DNA of 41,462 nucleotides from Candidatus Falkowbacteria bacterium RIFOXYC2_FULL_36_12 (GCA_001778235.1 MFGJ01000007.1:31116-72577); one strand, 5' to 3'. Positions 31,925-41,001 are shown, counted from the first letter of the stretch. Made by a program: numbers and translations. Notes: generated by a model from the sequence alone, not told the origin.

Positions 31925-33498
31925 ATCAATGGTTTTCCAGAAAGGTATTTTGGGATTTCTATCTCCATCATTTTCAAGGCTGTGGCTGTAATATCACTTA
32001 GAAGACCGACTGGACGGACAAGACTCAAGTCTGTGCCGATTAGCTGTGAATTTGGATCTGACTTGCCACGAAAATTTTCGCCAACAATAATACATGGAAC
32101 TGGGTTGGTAGTATGGTCCTTGGTAATTTCGCCTGTCTGCAGATTTCGAAGCTCTTCAACATTGCCATGATCGGCGGTAACAATACATTGTCCACCTTTT
32201 GACATAACCAGATCAACAATCTGGCCAATACAATAATCTGTGGTTTCAACGGCTTTGATTGCGGCTCTTATATCACCGGTGTGACCAACCATGTCTGGAT
32301 TGGCAAAATTGACTACAATAAAATCATGCTTTTCCTGCATTATGACTTTTGTTAATTTCCTGGTGACTTCAAGCGCAGACATCTCTGGTTTTTCCGCATA
32401 ACTAGCAACTCGGGGAGAAGGAATGACTTCACGGTCCTCTGATTTGTAAGGATCTTCTTCTCCACCATTGAAAAAGAAAGTTACATGGGCATATTTTTCT
32501 GTTTCTGCAATATGAAATTGATTCAAACCTGCCTCACTTACGACTTTGGCCAAACCGGTTTCAACACCTTCCTTTTTCATCGCAACTTCAACCGGCAAAC
32601 CAGCTTCATATTCAGTCATGGTTACGAAAAATAAATTATTGATTTTTTTACTTTCAAACTTGTCAAAATTATCAAGAACAAAAGCTTTGGTTAATTGTCT
32701 TGCTCGGTCAGAACGGTAATTAGCAAAAATTATCGCGTCCCCATCTTCAACTAAGGCAGTTGGTTTACCCTCGGAACCAATAACAAATGTTTCAAATTCC
32801 TCGTCATAAACCTTTTTAGAGTAGGACTCCTCAATTGCGCCCACTGGATCTTTTGAATAATGCTCCGCTGTCCCGTTGACCATCGCATTGTAAACTTTTT
32901 CAATTCTCTCCCAATGATTATCACGATCCATGGCATAAAATCTTCCAGCTAGAGTCGCAAGTTCTCCGACTCCAATTTGTTTAATTTTTGCTAGCAATTC
33001 TTCGATATAACCTTTTCCACCATTATAAAGCGTATCACGACCATCTAGGAAAGCGTGGACAAAAACATTTTTTATTTTATTTTTTTTAGCGAGCTCAAGT
33101 AAAGCATAAATATGAGCATTTGATGAATGGACTTTGCCGTCGCTCATCAAGCCAAAAATATGAAGCTTGGAATTGTTTTTCCTCACATGCTCAACTGCGT
33201 TCAAGAAGCTCTGATTGTCAAAAAATTTACCGTCACTTATTTCCCGATCAATTCTTGGTAAATTCTGAAATAAAATTTTGCCAACACCAAGATTTATATG
33301 ACCAACTTCAGAATTACCAATTTCCCCCCAAGACAAACCGACTGACTCACCAGAAGCGAGCAAAGTAAAAACAGGAAAATTTACCAATAAATTATTGAAA
33401 TTGGTTGTTTTGCCGAGAGTGACTGCATTACTATCACACGGAGGAGCAATTCCCCAGCCGTCCATAATTATGAGTACAAATGGTTTTCTTTGGGACAT
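31921..33498 (-). CDS. gpmI: 2,3-bisphosphoglycerate-independent phosphoglycerate mutase, copy 1
   Basis: 525 residues. Metal ligand at the start LIIMDGWGIAPP, catalytic Ser in GEIGNSEVGHINLGVG, and the late ligands in NFANPDMVGHTGD and IVTADHGNVEE (Asp/His set). Converts 3- to 2-phosphoglycerate in glycolysis. Insert-domain signatures FLDGRDTLYNGGKGYIEE and AGRFYAMDRDNHWERIEK are normal. Fifth gene of the pgk-eno-gpmI group. Last gene of the row; a second complete gpmI lies immediately upstream. Start without SD. Confidence 0.94.
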   Translation of the reverse strand: MSQRKPFVLIIMDGWGIAPPCDSNAVTLGKTTNFNNLLVNFPVFTLLASGESVGLSWGEIGNSEVGHINLGVGKILFQNLPRIDREISDGKFFDNQSFLNAVEHVRKNNSKLHIFGLMSDGKVHSSNAHIYALLELAKKNKIKNVFVHAFLDGRDTLYNGGKGYIEELLAKIKQIGVGELATLAGRFYAMDRDNHWERIEKVYNAMVNGTAEHYSKDPVGAIEESYSKKVYDEEFETFVIGSEGKPTALVEDGDAIIFANYRSDRARQLTKAFVLDNFDKFESKKINNLFFVTMTEYEAGLPVEVAMKKEGVETGLAKVVSEAGLNQFHIAETEKYAHVTFFFNGGEEDPYKSEDREVIPSPRVASYAEKPEMSALEVTRKLTKVIMQEKHDFIVVNFANPDMVGHTGDIRAAIKAVETTDYCIGQIVDLVMSKGGQCIVTADHGNVEELRNLQTGEITKDHTTNPVPCIIVGENFRGKSDPNSQLIGTDLSLVRPVGLLSDITATALKMMEIEIPKYLSGKPLI

Positions 33499-33505
33499 AT
33501 TTTTG

Positions 33506-33582
33506 AAATGAGTTCAGCAAGTTCAGCGAGAAAAGCTAGTAAAGTTTTTGACCGTACTTGCTGGACTTGCTGTATTTACTTT
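33506..33582. repeat. AGCRAGTAM inverted element, copy D (between the two gpmI genes)
   Basis: Left arm TTCAGCAAGTTCAGCGAG then AAAAGCTAGTAAAG; right arm GTACTTGCTGGACTTGCTG then TATTTACT. CAGCAAGTTCAGCGAG faces the right arm over about 18 bases with few mismatches. The right arm overlaps the stop codon of the upstream gpmI (33576-33578). Confidence 0.75.
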
Positions 33583-35144
33583 TTTCTTGTTATTAATGAT
33601 TGACCTGAAAGATATTCGGGTTTAGCAATATCAAAATAATCGTAAATTGTTGGGGCGATATCTCCAAGATTACCAGAAGTTAGCTTTAGGTTCTTATCAT
33701 GATTAGCAACAATGAATGGAACTGGATTGCTTGTATGTTGGACATTAAATTCATTATTCTGTGTTAACATGGTTTCTGCATTGCCATGATCAGCGGTCAA
33801 AAATAGTGTTCCTGACCGTGAAATAAGCTCGGACATTATTTTCCCGATACAAATATCGACATGACTAACCCCCTCAACTGTAGCATTAAAATCACCTGTA
33901 TGTCCAAGCATATCAGCATTAGCAAAATTTGCAACGATAAAATCGTGCTTCTTATGTTTCAAGCTTTTTATAATATAATCAGTAATTTTATAAACGGACA
34001 TTTCTGGTTTTTCGGCATAAGACTGAACAACAGGAGATGGAATCATTACCCTGTCTTCAGCAAAGACTGGATCTGCATGACCTCCATTCATAAAATAAGT
34101 AACATGTGCAAACTTTTCGGTTTCAGCGATATACAATTGCTTGTAGGTGTTCATAACAAATGGCAATGTACCAATCAAATCATCTCCTTGAAAGGCAGTG
34201 ACTATGTTATTTGATAAATCTGGACCAAAATCTGTCAGAGCGCAAAACAAAACATTCTTTGGGACTTTGCTTCGTTTGAATGAACCTGGATTTTTTTTAT
34301 TGAAATCTCTCTGCGCAAATGTTTTGGCGATTTGTCTAGCCCGATCAGAACGCAAATTGAAAAAAATAATAGCATCATTGTCAGAAATTCTTGTCTGTTT
34401 GTAATCTCCGTCTTCGGAAATTATTGCTGGTTCTAAATATTCATCAGTATATCCAGCATTGTATGAATGTTTAATCGCTTGATCAACAGAAGTAAACCTC
34501 TGGCATTTTGATCCAACCAAACAATCATAAGCAACTTTTGTCCGGTCCCAATTTTTTCCTCGATCCATGGTGTAAAATCTTCCTGCCAAGGTAACAATTT
34601 CAACACCGTTATAACCTTTATCAAGTTTTTTAATTTGAGCTTTTACAGATTTAATAATTTTTTCAATTGACCTCTGCGGAGAGTCTCTTCCGTCTGTAAA
34701 TAAATGAAGATATACTTTTTTTATTTTATTTAATCGAGCAAATTCTATTAACGCATACAGATGTTTCAAAGAACTATGCGGGCTGGTACCATCACAGATT
34801 AATCCCATGAAGTGTAATTGTGATTTATAAGCGTTCAAATGATCCAGAACATGCAAGAAAGATGTGTTAGAAAAAAAAGTTTTATCCGAAATTGAACGGT
34901 CAATAACACTGGCATCCTGCAGTACAATTCTACCTGCACCAATATTTAAATGGCCTGATTCTGAATTACCAGGCTGATGCTCGGGCAAACCAACACAACT
35001 ACCACTAGCGCAAAGCTGGCTATGTGGATATTGCTTGATTAACTTATCGAAATTACTTGTCTTGGCTTTGACAATGGCATTGCCACGACTTTTTGGGGCT
35101 ATACCCCAACCATCGAGAATTAATAATACAATTGGTTTATGCAT
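33576..35144 (-). CDS. gpmI: 2,3-bisphosphoglycerate-independent phosphoglycerate mutase, copy 2
   Basis: 522 residues. Same layout as copy 1: VLLILDGWGIAPKSRG start, catalytic Ser in QPGNSESGHLNIGAG, FTDGRDSPQRSIEKIIK, LAGRFYTMDRGKNWDR, then NFANADMLGHTGDF and FLTADHGNAE. All expected metal ligands are kept. The sequences are clearly diverged from copy 1 (for example SESGH against SEVGH), so this is an old duplication or separate acquisition, not a recent tandem copy. Located between eno and copy 1. Confidence 0.93.
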   Translation of the reverse strand: MHKPIVLLILDGWGIAPKSRGNAIVKAKTSNFDKLIKQYPHSQLCASGSCVGLPEHQPGNSESGHLNIGAGRIVLQDASVIDRSISDKTFFSNTSFLHVLDHLNAYKSQLHFMGLICDGTSPHSSLKHLYALIEFARLNKIKKVYLHLFTDGRDSPQRSIEKIIKSVKAQIKKLDKGYNGVEIVTLAGRFYTMDRGKNWDRTKVAYDCLVGSKCQRFTSVDQAIKHSYNAGYTDEYLEPAIISEDGDYKQTRISDNDAIIFFNLRSDRARQIAKTFAQRDFNKKNPGSFKRSKVPKNVLFCALTDFGPDLSNNIVTAFQGDDLIGTLPFVMNTYKQLYIAETEKFAHVTYFMNGGHADPVFAEDRVMIPSPVVQSYAEKPEMSVYKITDYIIKSLKHKKHDFIVANFANADMLGHTGDFNATVEGVSHVDICIGKIMSELISRSGTLFLTADHGNAETMLTQNNEFNVQHTSNPVPFIVANHDKNLKLTSGNLGDIAPTIYDYFDIAKPEYLSGQSLITRKK

Positions 35145-35192
35145 ATTTCAATTGATGAATTGAAGTTAGACAATCAATTCAGGTTTGAGATT

Positions 35193-36455
35193 TTATTTAT
35201 TCAGTTCTCTTTCTATCTCCATCAAACGATTATACTTTGAAACTCTTTCAGATCGAGACAATGAGCCTGTCTTGATAAAATCTGAATTTACAGCGACTGC
35301 CAAATCAGCAATAAATGTATCGCAAGTTTCACCTGAACGATGAGAAACACTGACTTTGTAATTATTGGCTTTGGCAAGATAGATTGTTTCAATGGTTTCA
35401 CTCAATGAACCTATCTGATTTAATTTAATTAAAATTGCATTGGCGACATAATTTTCAATACCATGATACAAGCGAGATGAATTGGTAACAAATAGATCAT
35501 CCCCAACTAAAGTAACCTGCTGTCCAAGATAGTTGGTAAGTTTATTCCAATTAATCCAATCATCCTCGTGCAAAGGATCCTCAATGGAAATAATCGGGTA
35601 TTTATTCAACCATTGTTCCAGAATTTTAATAACTTCATCGGCTGAAATAAATTTCTTGCCTTTTTTATCATTCAAAGAATATTCTTTGGTCTTGGGATCA
35701 AAATATTCTGACAAAGCTAAATCCATAGCCAAAAAAGCATCCTTACCCGGTTTGTAACCAGCTTTTTTTATGGCTTCAACAATAAACTGGAGGGCCTGCT
35801 CATTGGATCGAAGGTTTGGAGCAAAACCACCTTCATCACCAACTAAAGTGTGGAAGCCGGCTTGTTTTAACAATGTTTTCAAGTGGTGAAACACTTCAGC
35901 TCCGATCTGAATACTTCTGGCAATAGTTGAAGCCTTTGGGACAACCATGAATTCTTGGATGGTCAGAGAATTATCAGCGTGCTTGCCACCATTTAGAATA
36001 TTCATAGTCGGAATTGGCATGCGCCAGCCCTTTTCTTTCAACTTAAAGGTTTCGCGGATATAGCGATAAAGCGGTTTTTTCTTGGCAAGAGATCCGGCTC
36101 TAGCACAAGCAAGTGAAACTGCCAGAATAGCGTTAGCACCAAGTTTTCTTTTATTATCAGTACCATCTAATTTAATCATTGTAGAATCAATTTTTGCTTG
36201 ATTGGTGATGGTCATTCCCTTTAAAGCTGGTGCAATTTTTTTCTCAATATTATTTACAGCTTTTAGCACTCCACGGCCAAGATATCTTTTTTTATCTCCA
36301 TCTCGTAGTTCAAGGGCTTCATGAATTCCAGTTGACGCGCCTGAAGGGACCGAAGCTTTGGCAATAACTTTATTGGTTAATTCAACTGTTGCTTCAACGG
36401 TTGGGTTACCTCGAGAATCAAGAATTTCTCGGGCTGTGATTTTTCTTATTTTCAT
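35193..36455 (-). CDS. eno: Enolase
   Basis: Dehydrates 2-phosphoglycerate to phosphoenolpyruvate. 420 residues from the ATG at 36455 (MKIRKITAREILDSRGNPTV); the frame is open 45 bases further, but that extension is not conserved. Signatures: GASTGIHEALELRDGD, GGKHADNSLTIQEFMVVP, GDEGGFAPNL, ISIEDPLHEDDWINW, VGDDLFVTN, ILIKLNQIGSLSETIE and VSHRSGETCDTFIADLAV. All metal and catalytic positions appear intact. Co-oriented with pgk and the gpmI genes. Confidence 0.96.
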   Translation of the reverse strand: MKIRKITAREILDSRGNPTVEATVELTNKVIAKASVPSGASTGIHEALELRDGDKKRYLGRGVLKAVNNIEKKIAPALKGMTITNQAKIDSTMIKLDGTDNKRKLGANAILAVSLACARAGSLAKKKPLYRYIRETFKLKEKGWRMPIPTMNILNGGKHADNSLTIQEFMVVPKASTIARSIQIGAEVFHHLKTLLKQAGFHTLVGDEGGFAPNLRSNEQALQFIVEAIKKAGYKPGKDAFLAMDLALSEYFDPKTKEYSLNDKKGKKFISADEVIKILEQWLNKYPIISIEDPLHEDDWINWNKLTNYLGQQVTLVGDDLFVTNSSRLYHGIENYVANAILIKLNQIGSLSETIETIYLAKANNYKVSVSHRSGETCDTFIADLAVAVNSDFIKTGSLSRSERVSKYNRLMEIERELNK

Positions 36456-36504
36456 AAATCTTACTCTAAATTGATTGAAAAATAATTCTTTAGCTATCAA
36501 CTAT

Positions 36505-37287
36505 TTATAAAATTTCGTATTCAACTGTAACATTTACTGTAATTTCCTGACTACCTGCTTCAATTGAAGTGGTACCTTCTGGCATGCTTTCAGCTGAACC
36601 ACCTAGCCCAAAGGTATCTTTGTAATAAGCTGGATTGGCTGAACTTTCGTAAAATGAAACCACTTTGCCCAATTTTACACCGGCGGCCTCGGCCAAATCA
36701 ATTGCCTTGGATTTGGCTTGTTCGATCGCTATTATTCGAGCTTCAGATTTTATTTTTTCTTCATCATCAACTGAAAAAGTCAACCCACCGACTTGGTTTA
36801 ATTTGAATTCACCTATGAGTGAGATAACATCACTTATTTTTTCTAAGTTGCGAATTTTAACTTTGACGGTTTGATCAACTTTGTACCCAGTCAAAACACT
36901 GCCAGAATCACGCCAGTCATAATTTGGATAAACATTGTAGCTCTCTGTCTGTATATCCTCTTTTTCAACATTAAATTCCTTTAATTTTTTTATTACATTA
37001 TTAATTTTGTCAGAATTCTCTCTTTGGGCAACGGCAACATCCTTATTTTCAGTAGATAAGCCCAATCGAATTTCTGCAATATCAGGAACAACAACAACCT
37101 TGCCCTCTCCAGTCATAGAAATTTTATCTTTTTGGTCCAATGATTTTCCAACATAATTGTACTGTTTCCAAGCGTTGCGTGAGAGCAAAATCAGGAAAAT
37201 CGAAACAAAGACTATAAGAACTGTCATCAATATCAATTTCCATAATGTTTGTTGACCACAACATGATGAGTTTGTTTGTTCTTGCAT
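36505..37287 (-). CDS. SIMPL-domain (DUF541) protein
   Basis: 260 residues. One membrane anchor (about residues 16-36, LILMTVLIVFVSIFLILL), then a SIMPL domain: ISMTGEGKVVVVPDIAEIRL, the NVYPNYDW motif, VDQTVKVKIRNLEKISDVI and the C-terminal AKSKAIDLAEAAGVKLGKVV. The family is exported or periplasmic and of unclear role. It lies between eno and pgk, 4 and 17 bases away by the longest eno frame, so it is in the glycolytic operon by position. A possible -10 (TAATAT) lies seven bases before its ATG. Confidence 0.85.
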   Translation of the reverse strand: MQEQTNSSCCGQQTLWKLILMTVLIVFVSIFLILLSRNAWKQYNYVGKSLDQKDKISMTGEGKVVVVPDIAEIRLGLSTENKDVAVAQRENSDKINNVIKKLKEFNVEKEDIQTESYNVYPNYDWRDSGSVLTGYKVDQTVKVKIRNLEKISDVISLIGEFKLNQVGGLTFSVDDEEKIKSEARIIAIEQAKSKAIDLAEAAGVKLGKVVSFYESSANPAYYKDTFGLGGSAESMPEGTTSIEAGSQEITVNVTVEYEIL

Positions 37288-37304
37288 AAATTTTATATTA
37301 TTTA

Positions 37305-38495
37305 TTATTTATTTTTAATTAGAGGTTTTATGCCAGGGAGAATAATGCCTTCTAGAAATTCAAGCATTGCCCCGCCACCGGTTGAGATAAAATCAATTTT
37401 ATCTTTCAAACCAAACTGTCCAAAGGCAGCTATAGTTTCTCCACCACCGATTATGGTAGTTACATTTTTCTTTCGACTCCGAGAAGCAACAAACTTGGCT
37501 AGAATTTTTGTTCCACGAGAAAAGTCTTTGAGTTCAGTATTACCAACTGGACCACCCCAAACTATAAGCCGAGCGCCTTGCAAGGCATTAATATAGCGAC
37601 GAATTGTTTCTGGTCCGATATCTAAAATCATTTCGTTTTTTGAGGCGATCTGTGAATCCCAACTAAGTTTGTGATACCTAGATTGAGTCATCTTTTTCTT
37701 GTCAGATACAATATAATCTATTGGATATAAAATTGTTCGTCTTTTTAATAAAACTTTAGCCCGACGCAAAAATCTATCGTCACAAACTGAAGCTCCAATA
37801 TCAGCTCCGGCTGCTTTGAGAAAAAGATTACCAACACCACCAGCAACCAATACGCTGCTATATTTCGAAGAAAGAGCTTCCACAACGGGAAATTTTGAAT
37901 CTATTTTTATCCCACCGATAATGGCAACGGCATAAGATTTTTGATTTATTGCCCGTGATAAAAAGTCAACCTCTTGGTCCATGTTCAAGCCTGAAAAACT
38001 TGGCAAACATTTTGTAATAGCTGAAACAGAAGCTGCTTTACGATGGCAAACGGCAAAAGCATCATTAACATAAATATCTGCCATTGAAGCTAATAGCTCG
38101 GCAAAACGACGGCTATTTTTTTCTTCAGCTTCATCAAACCTTAAATTTTCTAAAACAATAATCTTTATACTACTATGTTTTATACTCCTAGCAGTTGATT
38201 CATTTAGTCGGTCTGTAACGAATTTGATTGCTTGACCAGGTAAGTCTTTTTTTAACACACGGACAATTGGTGCCAAGGAATACTTCTTCTGTCTGCGTCC
38301 CTCTGGCCGACCGAGATGTGAGGCAATAATCAATTGACAGTTCCGTCGTAGAAGATACTTGATTGTTGGGATTGTTCTCTCAATACGATATGGCTCAAGA
38401 ATCTTGTTGTTTTTCATCGCAACATTCCAATCAACTCGCAAAAATACTTTTTTGCCTTTTAAATCTTTTACATCTTTGATGCTGTATAATTTCAT
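37305..38495 (-). CDS. pgk: Phosphoglycerate kinase
   Basis: 396 residues. Signatures: VFLRVDWNVAMKNNKI (Asp and Asn of the substrate site), PTIKYLLRRNCQLIIASHLGRP, IIVLENLRFDEAEEKN, YVNDAFAVCHRKAASV, VAIIGGIKIDSKF, LIVWGGPVGN and ISTGGGAMLEFLEG. The canonical GGASLEFLEG reads GGAMLEFLEG, a mild change. Transfers phosphate between 1,3-bisphosphoglycerate and ADP. First gene of the pgk-SIMPL-eno-gpmI-gpmI row. Start ATG, with TATATT five bases upstream (possibly leaderless). Confidence 0.95.
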   Translation of the reverse strand: MKLYSIKDVKDLKGKKVFLRVDWNVAMKNNKILEPYRIERTIPTIKYLLRRNCQLIIASHLGRPEGRRQKKYSLAPIVRVLKKDLPGQAIKFVTDRLNESTARSIKHSSIKIIVLENLRFDEAEEKNSRRFAELLASMADIYVNDAFAVCHRKAASVSAITKCLPSFSGLNMDQEVDFLSRAINQKSYAVAIIGGIKIDSKFPVVEALSSKYSSVLVAGGVGNLFLKAAGADIGASVCDDRFLRRAKVLLKRRTILYPIDYIVSDKKKMTQSRYHKLSWDSQIASKNEMILDIGPETIRRYINALQGARLIVWGGPVGNTELKDFSRGTKILAKFVASRSRKKNVTTIIGGGETIAAFGQFGLKDKIDFISTGGGAMLEFLEGIILPGIKPLIKNK

Positions 38496-38529
38496 ATTTT
38501 AATATATACGATTTGAAATTTCGTAAGCT

Positions 38530-39039
38530 TTAATTGTTTGTCCGGGTAGAAACCCCTGATTTTGGACTAAACATTTGGGCACCTTGACCAGACAGGACAG
38601 AAACTATTTGATCTGGATTACTAGTTGAAATAAAATATTTTTGCTGGCTATTTTTATCTTTGAATCTTATGCCAGACCCTTGTCTGGCGATAAAACCTTT
38701 GACTCCATTTCGACCATGACGAAAACCAAATCCGCCGAATTCTGAAAATTTATAATCATGTATTTCTAGATCTACAATATTTTTTACATAGACTTCTTGC
38801 TTCATAAAAGCAAAGCGAAACTTAAACAGATCACGACTTATACATAGGTGTAAATGGTTGAAAGAAAAACTGGCTAGAATCAATAACCCTGCCGCGAAAA
38901 TCATAACAATCAGGGCTATTGGTTGATTGAATAATTGGTAATAATAAACTAGATAGCCCAGCACAAATATTGTAGCTAAATTCATGGCTAAAAATATAGG
39001 CTGAAATCTTTGTTTCTCCTCATAAATGATATTTTCCAT
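38530..39039 (-). CDS. Membrane-anchored PH-like domain protein
   Basis: 169 residues from the ATG at 39039; a TTG at 39060 would add seven. Two membrane segments (about 17-35 and 40-60), then a beta-rich domain with LCISRDLFKFRFAFMKQEVY, EFGGFGFRHGRNGVKGFI and YFISTSNPDQIVSVL. The GGFGFR...ARQGSGIRF pattern is a known feature of a bacterial PH-like family. Role unknown. A -10 TATAAT lies at 39073-39078 (complement). Precedes pgk by about 35 bases. Confidence 0.75.
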   Translation of the reverse strand: MENIIYEEKQRFQPIFLAMNLATIFVLGYLVYYYQLFNQPIALIVMIFAAGLLILASFSFNHLHLCISRDLFKFRFAFMKQEVYVKNIVDLEIHDYKFSEFGGFGFRHGRNGVKGFIARQGSGIRFKDKNSQQKYFISTSNPDQIVSVLSGQGAQMFSPKSGVSTRTNN

Positions 39040-39112
39040 AAGATCAAGAACTTCACACAATTTTACCTAATAATTATAACAAATCTTTGCTCGGATGCAA
39101 AATGTGGTAAAA

Positions 39113-39136
39113 CAAAAAACAGGCTCAAATGAACCT
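39113..39136 (-). terminator. Terminator after the 39-residue basic protein gene
   Basis: AGGTTC-ATTT-GAGCCT hairpin (complement of 39121-39136) followed on the minus strand by a T-run (complement of 39113-39119). Confidence 0.7.
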
Positions 39137-39140
39137 ATTT

Positions 39141-39260
39141 TTATACCTTACTTTTTTTCTTTATCCGCAAAGCTTGTCTTTTTATGGTTTTTGAACGGCG
39201 GTCTTTCTTTACCGGATTCATATGCTTGTTTGCACGATCATTTGGTCTTATTTTTCTCAT
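39141..39260 (-). CDS. Very small, highly basic protein, 39 residues
   Basis: Reads MRKIRPNDRANKHMNPVKKD and ends RIKKKSKV. About 17 of 39 residues are Lys or Arg. Promoter upstream and an intrinsic terminator directly after the stop support a real gene. No SD. A nucleic-acid- or ribosome-binding peptide is inferred from composition; I do not recognise it as a known ribosomal protein. Plus-strand reading of the same region (39095-39307) has no coding character. Confidence 0.62.
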   Translation of the reverse strand: MRKIRPNDRANKHMNPVKKDRRSKTIKRQALRIKKKSKV

Positions 39261-39307
39261 ATTATTTAAGCTTTTTCAACATCCAATTCTTAAATCCTAA
39301 TAAATAA

Positions 39308-39336
39308 AGACTATCATAGTTAATAATATTAGTCAA
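39308..39336 (-). promoter_or_regulatory. Promoter for the basic protein gene
   Basis: Minus strand TTGACT (complement of 39331-39336), 17 bases, TAGTCT (complement of 39308-39313). A nearer TATGAT has only a 12-base spacer. Confidence 0.5.
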
Positions 39337-39341
39337 GAAAT

Positions 39342-39367
39342 GAAAAAATCCATTGATAATATCAATG
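39342..39367 (-). terminator. Terminator of the 39691 gene
   Basis: CATTGAT-ATT-ATCAATG stem (complement of 39351-39367) followed by GATTTTTTC on the minus strand. It lies four bases after the stop codon. Confidence 0.75.
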
Positions 39368-39370
39368 AAT

Positions 39371-39691
39371 TTAGTGAATAAGATTTCGAGCTTCTTGACC
39401 AAGAAGCCAACCACATTCATCTTGCCAAAATTTCAACCAATTCTTTCTCTCTAGAAATGTCGGAGGATCTCTCATCAAAAAGCCTTGAGTGCTTGCAGAG
39501 GCAAAACTTGATGAAAGATAAATACTGACTCTAGCCAATCTGTGGCCAACTTCTCGAATCAAAATGTCATTGTGTCGAACACTACGCATGAGTCTTGCCA
39601 GTGCATCACTAGCAGTTTGGTAATGAGCATCAGTGACATGTCGAATAATATTTTGGATTAGTTGTTCTTGTTCAGATGTCAAAGGTACCAT
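39371..39691 (-). CDS. Orphan helical protein, 106 residues
   Basis: MVPLTSEQEQLIQNIIRHVT..., mostly amphipathic helices (YQTASDALARLMRSVRHNDI, LIREVGHRLARVSIYLSS), ending FWQDECGWLLGQEARNLIH. No membrane segment and no recognised motif. SD AGGAGGG (complement of 39699-39705) seven bases before the ATG; own promoter and terminator. Less AT-biased than its neighbours. Another member of the SD-plus-promoter class. Function unknown. Confidence 0.68.
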   Translation of the reverse strand: MVPLTSEQEQLIQNIIRHVTDAHYQTASDALARLMRSVRHNDILIREVGHRLARVSIYLSSSFASASTQGFLMRDPPTFLERKNWLKFWQDECGWLLGQEARNLIH

Positions 39692-39743
39692 GACCCAGCC
39701 CTCCTCGGCGCTGATTGTTTATTCAAGTATAAGTCAACTGTTT

Positions 39744-39772
39744 ATTCTAACATAAAACATAACTTTCGTCAA
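39744..39772 (-). promoter_or_regulatory. Promoter for the 39691 gene
   Basis: Minus strand TTGACG (complement of 39767-39772), 17 bases, TAGAAT (complement of 39744-39749). An alternative pairing, TTGACT with TTGAAT, lies inside it and is weaker. Confidence 0.65.
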
Positions 39773-39777
39773 CAAAA

Positions 39778-41001
39778 CTAACTAAAATCATCAGATCCTT
39801 GACGGAATCCTCCTATTTTTTTTCTTAATCTGGATAATTTTAATAGATGAGCTGGCTTAACGGTTAACTCGCCATATCTATCATTTATTTGATCCAAATA
39901 CGGTACCAGTTCAAACCGCTGACGGTCAGCCTGAAACAAGGGAATTTGGCGAGAGTTCGGAGCTAAATTGCTAACTCTGATGCCGATTAAACGAACTGCG
40001 CTAGGTAAACGATAACGACTTAAAATTTCTAATCCCCTTTTGTACAACTCTAAACTATCATTAATATAACTATCAAGAGTTACACGAAAACCAGAATGAG
40101 TGAAATCAGAAAAACGCCAAAAAAATTGCAATGTTCGTCCTGCCAATTTTTTATGCCGTAGCTCCCGTCCACATTTTTCACAAAGATGAAGCAACACCTG
40201 TAAAATTTCCTGTTTATCAAAAGTATCATAAGGCAGAGTATAAGCTCGGCTAATTGATTTTACTTCAGCCTCTTGCTCGGCTGAAATTACAACTGAATCA
40301 TCATGACCATTACTCATATCTTTCAATTTCTGACCGTAAAATGGTCCAAACTCTCGAACAAGTTTTTCAACTGGGTATTGGCGAAGTTTCTTGACTGATT
40401 CAACACCAATATTTTCTAATCGTTGTAAAATGCGTCGACCAATACCACAAAAGTCATCTAATTTTATGCTATCTAATACTTGAATTTTATTTTTTTCATT
40501 AATAACAACCAGACCATTAGGCTTTTGCATATCAGAAGCAAGTTTAGCCAGTAACTTATTGGTTGCAATGCCGATTGAACAGGTAATTCTCTCGCCTATT
40601 TGTTGCTTTATCTCAAATTTAATTTTATTAGCCTTGTCTCTTGCTGACTGCCAATTTTTGCACCAGCCAGTCATATCGAGAAAAGCTTCATCAATACTGA
40701 AAACTTCTACTTTGTCAGAAAACTGATTAAATATTTTGAGAAACATCTTAGTTGTTTGCATGTATTTACTGCCATCTGGCTCAAGGAAGATCAAATTTGG
40801 ACAAAGTTTTTTGGCTTCGAAAGTCGGCATTGCAGTTTTTATCCCAAACTTTTTGGCTTCAATCGAGGCAGCGACAATTACGGACCTAGAACCCTCTTTG
40901 CCACCGACCACAATTGGCTTACCTCGGAGAAAAGGATTAGCTTGTTGCTCAACGGAAGCAAAATAGGAATTCATATCAATGTGGAAAATAATTTTTTTCA
41001 T
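39778..41001 (-). CDS. dinB: DNA polymerase IV (Y family)
   Basis: 407 residues. Catalytic motifs FHIDMNSYFASVEQQ and VFSIDEAFLDMTG (Asp-Glu), with GKPIVVGG and EAKKFGIKTAMP typical for the palm. The RCSIG-type stretch ITCSIGIATNKLLAKLASD is present. A clamp-binding-like QIPLF occurs near residue 357, followed by the family's DQINDRYGE. No SOS box could be read in the short upstream gap. Followed by a DUF6504-like gene upstream in the same orientation, a pairing that occurs in other genomes. Firm call. Confidence 0.95.
   Translation of the reverse strand: MKKIIFHIDMNSYFASVEQQANPFLRGKPIVVGGKEGSRSVIVAASIEAKKFGIKTAMPTFEAKKLCPNLIFLEPDGSKYMQTTKMFLKIFNQFSDKVEVFSIDEAFLDMTGWCKNWQSARDKANKIKFEIKQQIGERITCSIGIATNKLLAKLASDMQKPNGLVVINEKNKIQVLDSIKLDDFCGIGRRILQRLENIGVESVKKLRQYPVEKLVREFGPFYGQKLKDMSNGHDDSVVISAEQEAEVKSISRAYTLPYDTFDKQEILQVLLHLCEKCGRELRHKKLAGRTLQFFWRFSDFTHSGFRVTLDSYINDSLELYKRGLEILSRYRLPSAVRLIGIRVSNLAPNSRQIPLFQADRQRFELVPYLDQINDRYGELTVKPAHLLKLSRLRKKIGGFRQGSDDFS

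Noticed and set aside
39095-39307. Plus-strand 70-codon ORF
   Set aside because: Hydrophobic low-complexity translation opposite the 39-residue basic gene; no start signals.
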